Source of the DNA: Modestobacter muralis | GTDB taxonomy: Bacteria > Actinomycetota > Actinomycetes > Mycobacteriales > Geodermatophilaceae | Reading direction: 5' to 3' | Length of the DNA stretch: 64,000 bases | Assembly (NCBI RefSeq): GCF_010682105.1 | Contig: NZ_JAAGWH010000022.1 | Coordinates: forward strand, 1-64,000 | Shown: positions 52,784 to 62,686 of the stretch, in pieces | How the letters are laid out: the number at the start of each line of letters is the position of its first letter | Numbering within the stretch: the stretch's first letter is position 1 | The notes under the pieces: generated by a model | Databases searched by the model: none | The model's input: only the letters and a program-made list of their open reading frames with translations | Told to the model about the DNA's origin: nothing | Translations under genes and position numbers: made by a program

Positions 52784-53587
52784 GTGCCCCGCCGTCCCTC
52801 GCCGTCCGCGCTCACCGGCCCGAGCACCCGGGCCCTCGCGCGGACGGCGGGCGTCGGCGACTGGCAGCTCCGCCACCCGGACGTCGTCCGGCTGTCCCGG
52901 GACACGTACCTCCCCCGCGACGCCGCCGACCTGCGCACGCAGGTCGAGGTGCCGCTCGTCGCGGCCGGGCAGCCCGTCGACCTGACCGTCCCCGCCGGCT
53001 CCCGGGCTCGCAACCGGCAGGACCGGCGCCTGCACCGGGCACCGTTGCTCCCCGAGGACGTGACGCGGCGCTGGTGGCTGCCAGTCACCACACCCGAGCG
53101 GACCTGGCGTGACCTGGCCGCCGTACTGCCACCGCCGGGGCTGCGGGCGGTCACCGACCAGCTGCTCGACGTCCTGTGCACGCCCGACGACCTGTCCCGT
53201 GCCCTCGCCGCGCGGCCCACGGGACGGGGAGCCGCCCGGGCTCTCGACGTGCTGGGCGTCGCGGACCGGCAGGCCGGCTCCCCGATGGAGTCGGTGCTGC
53301 GGTGGCTGCTGCACGAGGCGCGGCTGCCCCGTCCCGCGCTGCAGCACCGGGTCGTCGACGACCGCGGGCGGCTCATCGGGGTCGGCGACCTGGCCTGGCC
53401 GGACCAGAAGGTGGTCGTGGAGTTCGACGGCGAGGTCCACCGGGAGCGCCGGGTGTTCGTGAACGACCTCCGCCGGCAGAACCGGCTGGTGCTGGAGGGC
53501 TGGACCGTCCTGCGGTTCACCTCCGCCGACGTCCTCGGCCGCCCACAGGACGTGGTGACGACCGTGGCCCGCGCCCTCCACCGGTGA
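52784..53587 (+). CDS. DUF559-type endonuclease-domain protein
   Basis: The 267-residue protein has an N-terminal region like AbiEi/wHTH-type leaders (STRALARTAGVGDWQLRHPDVVRLSRDTYL) and a C-terminal PD-(D/E)XK-like DUF559 domain. Candidate catalytic residues are E169 in SPMESVLRWLL, D202 in VGDLAWPDQKVVVEFDG, and E213/D215. The ending NRLVLEGWTVLRFTSADVL resembles very-short-patch-repair nucleases. The segment that homologues usually have between LRTQVE and LTVP (an SH.TAA stretch, from memory) seems missing. It lies alone on the plus strand between ftsX and smpB, with palindromic repeats on both sides; its stop codon is inside one. Confidence 0.8.
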   Translation: MPRRPSPSALTGPSTRALARTAGVGDWQLRHPDVVRLSRDTYLPRDAADLRTQVEVPLVAAGQPVDLTVPAGSRARNRQDRRLHRAPLLPEDVTRRWWLPVTTPERTWRDLAAVLPPPGLRAVTDQLLDVLCTPDDLSRALAARPTGRGAARALDVLGVADRQAGSPMESVLRWLLHEARLPRPALQHRVVDDRGRLIGVGDLAWPDQKVVVEFDGEVHRERRVFVNDLRRQNRLVLEGWTVLRFTSADVLGRPQDVVTTVARALHR

Positions 53588-53638
53588 CATCTGCGCTCTC
53601 GGGTCACCCGGCCCCGGAGGCCACGAGAACGCAGAACC
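53586..53638. repeat. Palindromic repeat copy C, overlapping the DUF559 stop codon
   Basis: ATCTGCGCTCTCGGG and the facing GGCCACGAGAACGCAGA form an imperfect palindrome around CCCGGCCCCGGA. The same centre occurs in copy D. The last two bases of the gene's TGA are the first of the repeat. Confidence 0.75.
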
Positions 53639-53717
53639 AACCGGTACGTCCGCCTGCGTCACAGGACCCGCGAGCGGCGTCCGGCGCAAACGCGGCTGCG
53701 CATCGCCGTCCCGCGCT

Positions 53718-53772
53718 GAGTTCTGCGATCTCGTGGCTTCCCGGCCCCGGAGGCAACGAGTTCGCAGAACTC
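53718..53772. repeat. Palindromic repeat copy D
   Basis: GAGTTCTGCGATCTCGTGGC (53718 on) faces an arm ending TCGCAGAACTC (to 53772), with three mismatches in 24 and the CCCGGCCCCGGAGGC centre. It lies 130 bases beyond copy C, just before the ftsX terminator. Confidence 0.8.
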
Positions 53773-53783
53773 ACCGGCACAGA

Positions 53784-53824
53784 CGACGACGGCCCCGCGA
53801 CCGGTGGTCGCGGGGCCGTCGTCG
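53784..53824 (-). terminator. Terminator after ftsX
   Basis: A perfect 19-bp stem (CGACGACGGCCCCGCGACC with its complement, GGT loop) ends 8 bases from the ftsX stop. Confidence 0.8.
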
Positions 53825-53831
53825 GAGCGGA

Positions 53832-54716
53832 CTACAGGCGGACGTAGAGCCGCAGCGTGACGTAGGCGGCGACGGCGGCCAGCCCGACGCCGGCAGCGGC
53901 GATCACCGGTGAGATCGCGATGATCGCCGACCAGTCGACCGGCGGGATGATGCCCGCCTTGATCGGCCCGGCCAGCGTCTTGTCCACGAACAGGACCTTG
54001 GTCAGCACCAGCCCACCGATCGCCAGCAGCGCCCCGATGAGCCCGGCGAGCGCGGCCTCGAGGATGAACGGCAGCTGGGTGTACCAGCGGGAGGCGCCGA
54101 CGAGTCTCATGATGTTGGTCTCGTTGCGTCTGTTGAAGGCCGCGAGCTGGATCGTGTTCGAGATCAGCAGCAACGCGGCCAGTGCTTGCACGAGGGCCAC
54201 CGCGATGGTGCCGTTGCGCGCGCCGTTGAGCAGGCTGAACAACCGGTCGAGGAAGTCGCCCTCATCGCGGACCTCGTCCACGCCGTTCTGCCCGTTCGGG
54301 AACTGCTCGGCGATCACCGGGTAGCGCTGCGGGTTGACCAGCTCGACCCGGAAGCTCTCCGGGAGCGCGTCCTCCGGGGTGTTGGCGATCAGCGCCGGCT
54401 GCTCCTGGAACTGCTGGGTGAACCGCTGGTAGGCGTCGGCCTTGGACTCGTAGACGTAGTCCTTGACCTCCGGCGAGGAGTCCAGCTGGGCCGCGATCGA
54501 GTCCCGCTGCGGATCGGTGATCCCGTCGGCGAGGTAGATCGAGACCTGGATCTTGTCGTAGTAGATCTCCCGCATGTCGCCGATCATGTTGGCGATCAGC
54601 AGACCCGTGCCCATGAGCCCGAGCGAGATCCCGGTGGTCAGGATCATCGCCACGGTCATGGTCAGGTTCCGACGCAGCCCGGCGGCCACCTCGGAGAGGA
54701 CGAAGTTGACGCGCAT
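53832..54716 (-). CDS. ftsX: Cell division protein FtsX
   Basis: FtsX is the membrane partner of FtsE and activates peptidoglycan hydrolases at the septum. The 294-residue protein has a first helix (MTVAMILTTGISLGLMGTGLLIANMI), an external domain (IQVSIYLADGITDPQRDSI...NPQRYPVIAEQFPNGQNGVDEV), and three C-terminal helices. The loop RRNETNIMRLVGASRWYTQLPFILEA contacts FtsE. It follows ftsE by 50 bases. Length matches other actinobacterial FtsX proteins. Confidence 0.96.
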   Translation of the reverse strand: MRVNFVLSEVAAGLRRNLTMTVAMILTTGISLGLMGTGLLIANMIGDMREIYYDKIQVSIYLADGITDPQRDSIAAQLDSSPEVKDYVYESKADAYQRFTQQFQEQPALIANTPEDALPESFRVELVNPQRYPVIAEQFPNGQNGVDEVRDEGDFLDRLFSLLNGARNGTIAVALVQALAALLLISNTIQLAAFNRRNETNIMRLVGASRWYTQLPFILEAALAGLIGALLAIGGLVLTKVLFVDKTLAGPIKAGIIPPVDWSAIIAISPVIAAAGVGLAAVAAYVTLRLYVRL

Positions 54717-54766
54717 CAGTTCCCTGTCATCTGGTGCGGCAGGCGGGTCGTCTCAGCGGCCATCGC

Positions 54767-55456
54767 TCAGCGCCCGAGGCCGTAGACGCCGCGGCTCTGG
54801 TCGCGGCTGAGGATCCCGTCGTTGAGCTCGATCACGCGACGCCGCATCGAGTCGACGATGTGGTAGTCGTGCGTGGCCATGACGACGGTGGTGCCGGTGC
54901 GGTTGATCCGCTCCAGCAGCAGCATGATGTCCTGGCTCGTCTCGGGGTCGAGGTTGCCGGTGGGCTCGTCGGCCAGCAGCACCAGCGGCCGGTTGACGAA
55001 CGCGCGGGCGATCGCGACCCGCTGCTGCTCACCACCGGAGAGCTCGCCGGGCAGCCGGTTCTCCTTGCCGTCGAGGCCGACCATCTCCAGCACCTCGGGG
55101 ACGACGCGCTTGATCGTGCGCGAGGGCTTGTTGATCACCTCGAGGGCGAAGGCGACGTTCTCGGCGACCGTCTTGTTGCGCAGCAGCCGGAAGTCCTGGA
55201 AGACACAGCCCATGGTGCGGCGCAGCTTCGGCACCTGCCACTTGCTCATCGTGCCCAGGTTCTTGTCGTTGACCTTGATGACACCCGTGGTGGGGTTCTC
55301 CTCCTTCAGCAGCATCCGGAGGAAGGTCGACTTGCCCGAGCCCGAGGAACCGATGAGGAAGACGAACTCCCCCTTGTCGATCTGCATGGAGACGTCATCC
55401 AGGGCCGGCCGGGGGCTGGTCGGATAGATCTTGGTGACGTGTTGCAATTCGATCAC
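54767..55456 (-). CDS. ftsE: Cell division ATP-binding protein FtsE
   Basis: The 229-residue ATPase has Walker [17 protein letters not shown] loop [21 protein letters not shown], signature [15 protein letters not shown], Walker [16 protein letters not shown] and H switch [19 protein letters not shown]. It powers FtsX and belongs to the divisome. It lies 93 bases after prfB on the same strand, in the conserved order prfB-ftsE-ftsX. Confidence 0.97.
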   Translation of the reverse strand: MIELQHVTKIYPTSPRPALDDVSMQIDKGEFVFLIGSSGSGKSTFLRMLLKEENPTTGVIKVNDKNLGTMSKWQVPKLRRTMGCVFQDFRLLRNKTVAENVAFALEVINKPSRTIKRVVPEVLEMVGLDGKENRLPGELSGGEQQRVAIARAFVNRPLVLLADEPTGNLDPETSQDIMLLLERINRTGTTVVMATHDYHIVDSMRRRVIELNDGILSRDQSRGVYGLGR

Positions 55457-55549
55457 GAGGGACGACGGTACCTGTCCCGGACCGCATCAAGACCGGTTCG
55501 CCCGGCGCGCCCCGAATCTGTGTGCAACGACGCGACGCGGGTGCCGCCG

Positions 55550-56674
55550 TCAGAGGGCGTTGCCGTCCGCCTGCTCCTGCTCCTGCTGACGCCGCCAGCG
55601 GATGCCGGCCTCGATGAAGCTGTCCAGGCCGCCGTCGAGGACGTCGGAGGGGTTGCCGCTCTCCACCTCGGTCCGCAGGTCCTTGACCATCTGGTACGGG
55701 TGCAGCACGTAGGAGCGCATCTGGTTGCCCCAGCTGCTGCCCTCCCCCTTGAGCGCGTCCATCTCGGCGCGCTCCTCCTTCTGCCGGACGACCAGCAGGC
55801 GGGCCTGCAGCACCTTCAGCGCTGCGGCGCGGTTCTGGATCTGGGACTTCTCGTTCTGGCAGGAGACGACGATGCCGGTCGGGATGTGGGTCATCCGGAC
55901 GGCGGAGTCGGTGGTGTTCACGCTCTGCCCCCCGGGGCCCGACGAGCGGAAGACGTCGACCCGGATCTCGTTCTCCGGGATCTCCACGTGGTCGGTGGTC
56001 TCCACCACGGGCAGCACCTCGACCCCGGCGAAGGAGGTCTGGCGGCGTCCCTGGTTGTCGAAGGGCGAGATGCGCACCAGCCGGTGGGTGCCCTGCTCGA
56101 CCGACAGCGTGCCGTAGGCGTAGGGGTGCTTGACGGCGAAGGTGGCCGACTTGATCCCGGCCTCCTCGGCGTAGGAGACGTCGTAGACCTCGGTCGTGTA
56201 CTTGTGCCGCTCGGCCCAGCGCAGGTACATGCGCATGAGCATCTCGGCGAAGTCGGCGGCGTCGATGCCGCCGGCCTCCGAGCGGATGGTCACCAGCGCC
56301 TCGCGGGCGTCGTACTCCCCCGACAGCAGGGTGCGCACCTCGAGCTCCTCGAGCACGGTGCGGATGCCGACCAGCTCGCGCTCGGTCTCGGCCAGGGTGG
56401 CCTCGTCGCCCTCGTCGGCGGCCATCTCGTGCATCAGCCCGACGTCGTCGATCCGGCTGCGCAGCTCCTCGACCCGGCGCAGGTCGCCCTGCAGGTAGGA
56501 CAGCCGCGAGGTGAGCGCCTGGGCGGCCTCCACGTTGTCCCAGAGGTCGGGCGCGGCGGACTTCGCCTCGAGGTCGGCGACCTCGCGGCGCAGGTCGTCG
56601 ACCCGCATCACGGCCTCGATGGACTTCAGGGTCGTGTCGAGTTCGTCCAGGACGACGGAGAAGTCAGCAGCCAC
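55550..56674 (-). CDS. prfB: Peptide chain release factor 2
   Basis: RF2 recognises UGA and UAA stop codons and triggers peptide release. The 374-residue protein shows the codon-recognition tripeptide SPF ([17 protein letters not shown]) and the catalytic GGQ in [25 protein letters not shown]. The reading frame is continuous, so there is no programmed frameshift like that of E. coli prfB. GTG 56674 is the start ([12 protein letters not shown]). It is divergent from the DUF6343-like gene by 46 bases. Confidence 0.97.
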   Translation of the reverse strand: MAADFSVVLDELDTTLKSIEAVMRVDDLRREVADLEAKSAAPDLWDNVEAAQALTSRLSYLQGDLRRVEELRSRIDDVGLMHEMAADEGDEATLAETERELVGIRTVLEELEVRTLLSGEYDAREALVTIRSEAGGIDAADFAEMLMRMYLRWAERHKYTTEVYDVSYAEEAGIKSATFAVKHPYAYGTLSVEQGTHRLVRISPFDNQGRRQTSFAGVEVLPVVETTDHVEIPENEIRVDVFRSSGPGGQSVNTTDSAVRMTHIPTGIVVSCQNEKSQIQNRAAALKVLQARLLVVRQKEERAEMDALKGEGSSWGNQMRSYVLHPYQMVKDLRTEVESGNPSDVLDGGLDSFIEAGIRWRRQQEQEQADGNAL

Positions 56675-56720
56675 AGCAGTTCAGGGTAGTGCGCCCCGCC
56701 AGGGGGTACGACCGCACGAC

Positions 56721-57035
56721 ATGAGCACGCCTCCCCCGGACGACCACTCGGTGCCCGACGACCTCACCGAGTACGAGCGCGAGGACTTCCCGCGCGGCAT
56801 CCCCGACTCGGCCCGCACGCTGACCGACGGCGGCGCCGCCTCGGCCCGCAGCGCGCTGACCCTGCGGCTGGTGCTGGCCGCGTTCGGGCTGGTGCTGTGC
56901 ACGGTGCTGGGCGTGCTGGCCTCGGGCTCGGACGTCTCGCCGGCCTTCGCCGTCGTGCTGTTCGTGCTGGCGGCGATCGCGCTGGTCGACCTGGTCGTCG
57001 TGGCCCGCCGCAAGCTCCGCGGCGAGCCGGGCTGA
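56721..57035 (+). CDS. DUF6343-like small membrane protein
   Basis: The 104-residue protein has an acidic N-terminus (DDLTEYEREDFPRGIPDSARTL), then ARSALTLRLVLAAFGLVLCTVLGVL and a second helix (AFAVVLFVLAAIALVDLVVV) ending ARRKLRGEPG. The S-A-L-x-L-R-L-x-L-A start of the first helix recalls the DUF6343 family, which has no known role; the match is from memory. ATG 56721 has no strong ribosome site. It is divergent from prfB and convergent with the GGDEF-EAL gene. Confidence 0.7.
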   Translation: MSTPPPDDHSVPDDLTEYEREDFPRGIPDSARTLTDGGAASARSALTLRLVLAAFGLVLCTVLGVLASGSDVSPAFAVVLFVLAAIALVDLVVVARRKLRGEPG

Positions 57036-57065
57036 CCGGCCCGGGGCGCGCCGTCCGCGGGCCGG

Positions 57066-58844
57066 TCAGGCGAGCTGGCGGAGCCGCCCGCCGGACCGGG
57101 CCGCGCGGTGGGCGGCGAGCCAGCCGGGGACGTCCTCGGCCGTCATCGGCCGGGCGATGAAGTAGCCCTGCGCGTAGGCGCAGCCCAGCTCGGTGACCAG
57201 GGCCAGCTGGTCGGCGGTCTCGACGCCCTCGGCGAGGCTGCGCATGCCGCAGGCGGCGGCCAGGCCGACCACGGCGGAGATCGCCGCGGCGGACTCGCTG
57301 CGCCGGGTGGCGGTGCCGGCGAGGAGGCTGCGGTCCATCTTCAGCACGCCGGCCGGGATGGAGACCAGCTGGCTGAGCGAGGAGAAGCCGCTGCCGAAGT
57401 CGTCGATGGAGACCTCGACGCCGGCGATGCGCAGCTGGGCGAACTGGGCGGCGGCCCGCAGCGGGTCCTCCGCGACGCTGGTCTCGGTCAGCTCCAGCAG
57501 CAGCCGCTCCGGGGCGAGGCCGGCCTCGTCCAGGGCGTCGAGGACGTCGGCGACCAGGGTGCCGGTGCCGAAGTGGGCGGCGCTGATGTTGACGCCGGTG
57601 ATCAGCGACAGGCCGGCGCGCTCCCACTCGACGCACTGCCGGGCGGCCTCGCCGAGCACCCACCGGGTCAGCGGGACGACGATGCCGTACTGCTCGGCCA
57701 GCGGGATGAAGTCACACGGCGCCAGGAGCCCGCGGGTGGGGTGCTGCCAGCGGACCAGCGCCTCGACGCCGCTCACCTCACCGGTGGGCAGGTGCAGGAC
57801 AGGCTGGTAGTGCAGCACCAGCTGGCCGGTGTCGATGGCCTCGCGCAGTTCGGCGGCGACCAGCACGCGCTGCTCGACCGCCGAGCGCAGGTCCGGGCTG
57901 AACACCCGCACCCGGTTGCGGCCGGCGGACTTGGCCGCGTACATCGCCAGGTCGGCGTCCCGGACGAGGTCGGTGGAGCGCAGACCGGGGGCGACGTCGG
58001 GGGCGCTGGCCACGCCGATGCTGACGGTCAGCCGGGTGGAGCGCTCGCCGAGGTCGAAGGGCGCGTCGAAGGTCCGCTGGAACCGCTCGGCGAGGGCGAG
58101 CGCACCCTCGACGTCGCAGTCGCGGCACAGCACGACGAACTCGTCGCCCCCCAGGCGCCCGACGGTGTCCAGGGTGCGGGTGCTGCCGCTGAGCCGGGAG
58201 GCCAGCTCGCGCAGCAGGTGGTCGCCCACCTCGTGGCCGAGGGTGTCGTTGACGTCCTTGAAGCCGTCGGCGTCCAGGAACAGCACGCTCACCGGGCCGC
58301 GGCCGGGGCGGCGCAGCTCGCTGTCGATCAGCTCGTGCAGGTGGGCGCGGTTGGGCAGGTCGGTGAGGTGGTCGTGCCGGGCCCGCCAGTCCGAGGCCTG
58401 CTCGGCCTCGACCCGGGAGGTGATGTCGGTGTGGGTGACCACGAGCCGGCCGGACTGGTCGGCCCGGGAGGCCTGCAGGTGGAACCAGCGCAGCCCGGCG
58501 AGGGTGCGCAGGCCGTGGTCGAGGCTGACCAGCGAGCGGGTGCCGGCGGCCAGCTCGCGCAGCTCGTCGACGGGGGCCCGGTCGGCGTCGTCGTCGGCCA
58601 GGCTGCGGATGACGTCGAAGTAGTTGGCGCCCACGCCGACCCGCAGCCGGTCGTCGGCCAGCAGGTCACCGGCGTCCCGCCAGGCGGAGTTGGCCAGCAG
58701 CATCGTGCCGTCGGCGTCGATGAGCACGGTGGGTGAGGGCAGCGCGTCCAGGACGCCGGCCACCAGGTCGGCGTGCGCGCGGCCGGTGACCTCGCCGTGC
58801 CCGATGTCGCGGGGCAGCTGTCGCCGATCGGTCCCTCGCGGCAC
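57066..58844 (-). CDS. PAS-GGDEF-EAL cyclic-di-GMP signalling protein
   Basis: The 592-residue soluble protein has a PAS-like sensor (about 30-150, VLDALPSPTVLIDADGTMLLANSAW) and a diguanylate cyclase domain with intact GRLGGDEFVVLC and an RTLD inhibitory site five residues before it. A phosphodiesterase domain follows with intact GVEALVRW, LELTETSVAED, IDDFGSGFSSL and AEGVETADQ. Both activities look possible, so the net effect on c-di-GMP is unknown. GTG 58844 is chosen for its AGGGGG ribosome site; an upstream extension reads as low-quality Arg-rich sequence. It has no cotranscribed neighbours. Confidence 0.92.
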   Translation of the reverse strand: MPRGTDRRQLPRDIGHGEVTGRAHADLVAGVLDALPSPTVLIDADGTMLLANSAWRDAGDLLADDRLRVGVGANYFDVIRSLADDDADRAPVDELRELAAGTRSLVSLDHGLRTLAGLRWFHLQASRADQSGRLVVTHTDITSRVEAEQASDWRARHDHLTDLPNRAHLHELIDSELRRPGRGPVSVLFLDADGFKDVNDTLGHEVGDHLLRELASRLSGSTRTLDTVGRLGGDEFVVLCRDCDVEGALALAERFQRTFDAPFDLGERSTRLTVSIGVASAPDVAPGLRSTDLVRDADLAMYAAKSAGRNRVRVFSPDLRSAVEQRVLVAAELREAIDTGQLVLHYQPVLHLPTGEVSGVEALVRWQHPTRGLLAPCDFIPLAEQYGIVVPLTRWVLGEAARQCVEWERAGLSLITGVNISAAHFGTGTLVADVLDALDEAGLAPERLLLELTETSVAEDPLRAAAQFAQLRIAGVEVSIDDFGSGFSSLSQLVSIPAGVLKMDRSLLAGTATRRSESAAAISAVVGLAAACGMRSLAEGVETADQLALVTELGCAYAQGYFIARPMTAEDVPGWLAAHRAARSGGRLRQLA

Positions 58845-59055
58845 GTGCACCCCCTGTGCTGGTCGTCCGGGCTGCCGGTCTGGCACGTCCCGCGTCCAGG
58901 ACTCATCGGCATCGCCCACCACTGCTGCACCCCTGCGTGCTGGATGGAACCGTAAAGGGTGACGCGGCGCCGACCGAGCGGGTGACCGCCGGGTCTTGCG
59001 GACTTCTTGCGGATCGCTGGCGCCGGTCTGCAGGTCCGGCCCGCAGGGTCGGGGC

Positions 59056-59169
59056 ATGGACATCGAGAGCGCCTACGACCTGCTGGCCGAGCTGGAGCTG
59101 CACGAGGTCGAGGACCTCGGCGCCGACTGGTTCGAGGCGGAGCTGGCCGAGCTGCTGCCGCTGGCCTGA
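59056..59169 (+). CDS. 37-residue acidic hypothetical protein
   Basis: ATG 59056 opens a short frame: MDIESAYDLLAELELHEVED then LGADWFEAELAELLPLA. It is strongly acidic and Leu/Glu/Ala-rich, likely helical. Third positions are mostly G/C, as in the window's true genes. The ribosome site is weak (GGGTCGGGG). It lies upstream of a small Zn-ribbon gene on the same strand, 76 bases apart. I recognise no family; it could be a small regulatory peptide or a peptide precursor. Confidence 0.4.
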   Translation: MDIESAYDLLAELELHEVEDLGADWFEAELAELLPLA

Positions 59170-59245
59170 CGCTGCGCCGGCGGCGGGACCGGGGGACGCT
59201 GGAGGTCGGGGACCGACGACGTTCCTCGTCCGGGAGGCCGTGACC

Positions 59246-59476
59246 ATGAGCGTGCAGTACCGCTGCGACCAGTGCGCGGAGGTGGCCGACGCCCCGGCCG
59301 CCGTGGGCTGGGTGGAGGTCCGTCAGCTGGGCGGGCATGCGCTGCTCCCCCCGGACCCCGTCCACCTGTGCCGGCTCTGCTGGGCCCGCACCGGCACCGC
59401 CGCGACCGACCCGTGCCCGGCCGGCACGGCGCCCCAGCTCAGCGAGCACGTGCAGAACCGCGACACCGTGCAGTGA
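59246..59476 (+). CDS. Small zinc-ribbon-like protein
   Basis: The 76-residue protein has two Cys pairs typical of a zinc ribbon: CDQC near residue 7 and LCRLC near residue 42, separated by AAVGWVEVRQLGGHALLPPDPVH. A polar tail follows. The role may be nucleic-acid or protein binding; no family is recognised. ATG 59246 follows GGGAGG by about 10 bases. Its stop codon is the first base of a strong terminator stem. Confidence 0.7.
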   Translation: MSVQYRCDQCAEVADAPAAVGWVEVRQLGGHALLPPDPVHLCRLCWARTGTAATDPCPAGTAPQLSEHVQNRDTVQ

Positions 59477-59520
59477 CCCGTCCGCCCGCCGTCCCCGCGA
59501 GGGACGACGGGCGGACGGGT
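59476..59520. terminator. Bidirectional terminator
   Basis: A 19-bp stem with one mismatch (ACCCGTCCGCCCG...CGGGCGGACGGGT, inner CGTCCC/GGGACG) lies between the zinc-ribbon gene and the convergent beta-glucosidase gene. Confidence 0.8.
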
Positions 59521-59527
59521 GCCGGGG

Positions 59528-60868
<1,341 letters not shown>

Positions 60869-60876
60869 GGGGTTCC

Positions 60877-61716
60877 TCACTTCACCGAGCCGGCCGTGAG
60901 ACCGGCGACGAGGTAGCGCTGCAGCAGGAGGAACCCGACGACGACCGGCACGCTCACGGTGAGCGAGGCGGCCATGATCTGGTTCCAGTAGACGTTGTTC
61001 TGGGTCGCGTAGCCCTGCAGCCCGACGGCGAGGGTGCGGGTCGACTCGTCGGTCAGCACCGAGGCGAACAGCACCTCGCCCCAGGCGGTCATGAAGGCGT
61101 AGATCAGGACGGCGATGATGCCGGGCATCGCGGCCGGGACGACCACCCGGAAGAAGGCCCCCATCGGCCCGTTGCCGTCGACGGCGGCCGCCTCGTCCAG
61201 CTCGCGGGGCACCGAGTCCAGGTAGCCCACGAGCATCCAGACCGCGAACGGCAGCGTGAAGGTCAGGTAGGTGATGATCAGCCCGGGCCGGCTGCCGTAG
61301 AGGTCGATGCCCAGGGTCCGGCCGAGGTTCACGAAGATCACGAACAGCGGCAGCAGGAACAGGATCCCGGGGAACATCTGGGTCGAGAGCACCGTCACCG
61401 AGAAGAGCTGGCGGCCGGTGAAGCGGTACCGGCTCACCGCGTAGGCGGCCAGCAGCGCCAGCGCGACCGAGGCCACCGCGGCGGTCACCGACACGACCAG
61501 GCTGTTGACGAAGTAGCGGCCCAGCGGGATGGTGCGCCACATCTCGACGAAGGCGTCGAGGGTGACCGTGGAGGGGAACCAGCGGAACTCCCCCTGGACG
61601 TCGCCCAGCGGCTTGAGCGACGTGGTGACCATGACCCACACCGGCAGCAGCGCGAACGCGCACAGCAGCGTCAGCCCGATCCGCCGCGACCACACGAACC
61701 ACTGCGGCTCACGCAT
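60877..61716 (-). CDS. Carbohydrate ABC transporter permease (MalG type)
   Basis: The 279-residue permease has six helices and the ATPase-contact loop [28 protein letters not shown], the EAA motif of CUT1 sugar importers. The N-terminus is [19 protein letters not shown], and the C-terminus ends GLTAGSVK. Its ATG overlaps the previous permease end by 8 bases, so expression is coupled. Together with the binding protein it imports an oligosaccharide; no ATPase gene is in view, so a shared MsiK-type ATPase elsewhere is likely. Confidence 0.94.
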   Translation of the reverse strand: MREPQWFVWSRRIGLTLLCAFALLPVWVMVTTSLKPLGDVQGEFRWFPSTVTLDAFVEMWRTIPLGRYFVNSLVVSVTAAVASVALALLAAYAVSRYRFTGRQLFSVTVLSTQMFPGILFLLPLFVIFVNLGRTLGIDLYGSRPGLIITYLTFTLPFAVWMLVGYLDSVPRELDEAAAVDGNGPMGAFFRVVVPAAMPGIIAVLIYAFMTAWGEVLFASVLTDESTRTLAVGLQGYATQNNVYWNQIMAASLTVSVPVVVGFLLLQRYLVAGLTAGSVK

Positions 61717-62686
61717 CGACGTCCTTCTTCCGCGTCAGCAGCAGGTACACCGCGGTGACGGCGAGCAGGAAGAGCAGCAGCAGCACGCTCATCGCCGAGC
61801 CGGTGCCGAAGTTCCAGGTCACGAACGAGTTCTGGTAGATGTGCATGGAGATCAGGTCCGCCTGCTCCGGCGCCGACTTCCCGAAGAACGTGTACGGCAC
61901 CGTGAACTCGTTGAACGTCCACAGGAACAGCACCAGCAGCAGCACCTGGTTGACGCTGCGCAGGTTCGGCAGGGTCACCCAGCGCACCGAGCGCAGCACC
62001 CCGGCGCCGTCGATCGCCGCGGCCTCGTACTGCTCGGCCGGGATGCTGGACATCCCCGCGGTCAGCGCCAGGAAGGCGAAGGGCCACAGCCGCCAGACCT
62101 CGACGACGATCAGCGCCCAGAAGCTGTTGTCACCGATCAGCCAGAACGGCCGCTCGTCGGTGAGGTGCAGCTGGTCGACCAGGACGTGGTTCACCATCCC
62201 GTTGTCGCGCTGGAGCATGAACGACCAGGTGATCACCGAGGCGAACACCGGCAGGGCGTAGGGCACCAGGAAGATCGTGCGCACCAGCCCGCGCCCGCGG
62301 AAGGCGTGCTGGGTCCAGATCGCCGCGGCCATCGCCAGCGCCCAGGACAGCGCCAGCACGATCACGGTGAACTGCACCGTCGTCCAGAACGAGTGCAGCA
62401 GGGCCTTGCCCGAGGCCTCGTCGAACTGGAGGACGAACCGGTAGTTGCCCACCCCCGCGGCCGGGGCCGCGGTCCAGTTGCGGACGTAGAACTGGGTCAG
62501 CTCCAGGAAGCTCATCCCGACCCCGATGACCATCGGGATGATGTGGATCAGCAGCTCGGCGACGACGACCGGCAGCAGCAGCAGGTAGGGCAGCCACTGC
62601 CGCTTCCTCTTGCGGGGGGCCCGCACCGGCGTGCTGCCGGTGCGGGCCTCCGTCCCGGCCTCGGGCGCCGGGTCGACCGTGATCAT
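61709..62686 (-). CDS. Carbohydrate ABC transporter permease (MalF type)
   Basis: The 325-residue permease has a basic N-terminus (RAPRKRKRQWLPYLLLLP), six helices, and the EAA loop QYEAAAIDGAGVLRSVRWVTLPNL. It is the first of the two membrane subunits of the CUT1 importer. Its ATG overlaps the binding-protein stop (ATGA). Confidence 0.94.
   Translation of the reverse strand: MITVDPAPEAGTEARTGSTPVRAPRKRKRQWLPYLLLLPVVVAELLIHIIPMVIGVGMSFLELTQFYVRNWTAAPAAGVGNYRFVLQFDEASGKALLHSFWTTVQFTVIVLALSWALAMAAAIWTQHAFRGRGLVRTIFLVPYALPVFASVITWSFMLQRDNGMVNHVLVDQLHLTDERPFWLIGDNSFWALIVVEVWRLWPFAFLALTAGMSSIPAEQYEAAAIDGAGVLRSVRWVTLPNLRSVNQVLLLVLFLWTFNEFTVPYTFFGKSAPEQADLISMHIYQNSFVTWNFGTGSAMSVLLLLFLLAVTAVYLLLTRKKDVDA

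Noticed and set aside
55550-56674. Programmed frameshift in prfB
   Set aside because: The reading frame is continuous from the GTG start, with no internal UGA near codon 25.
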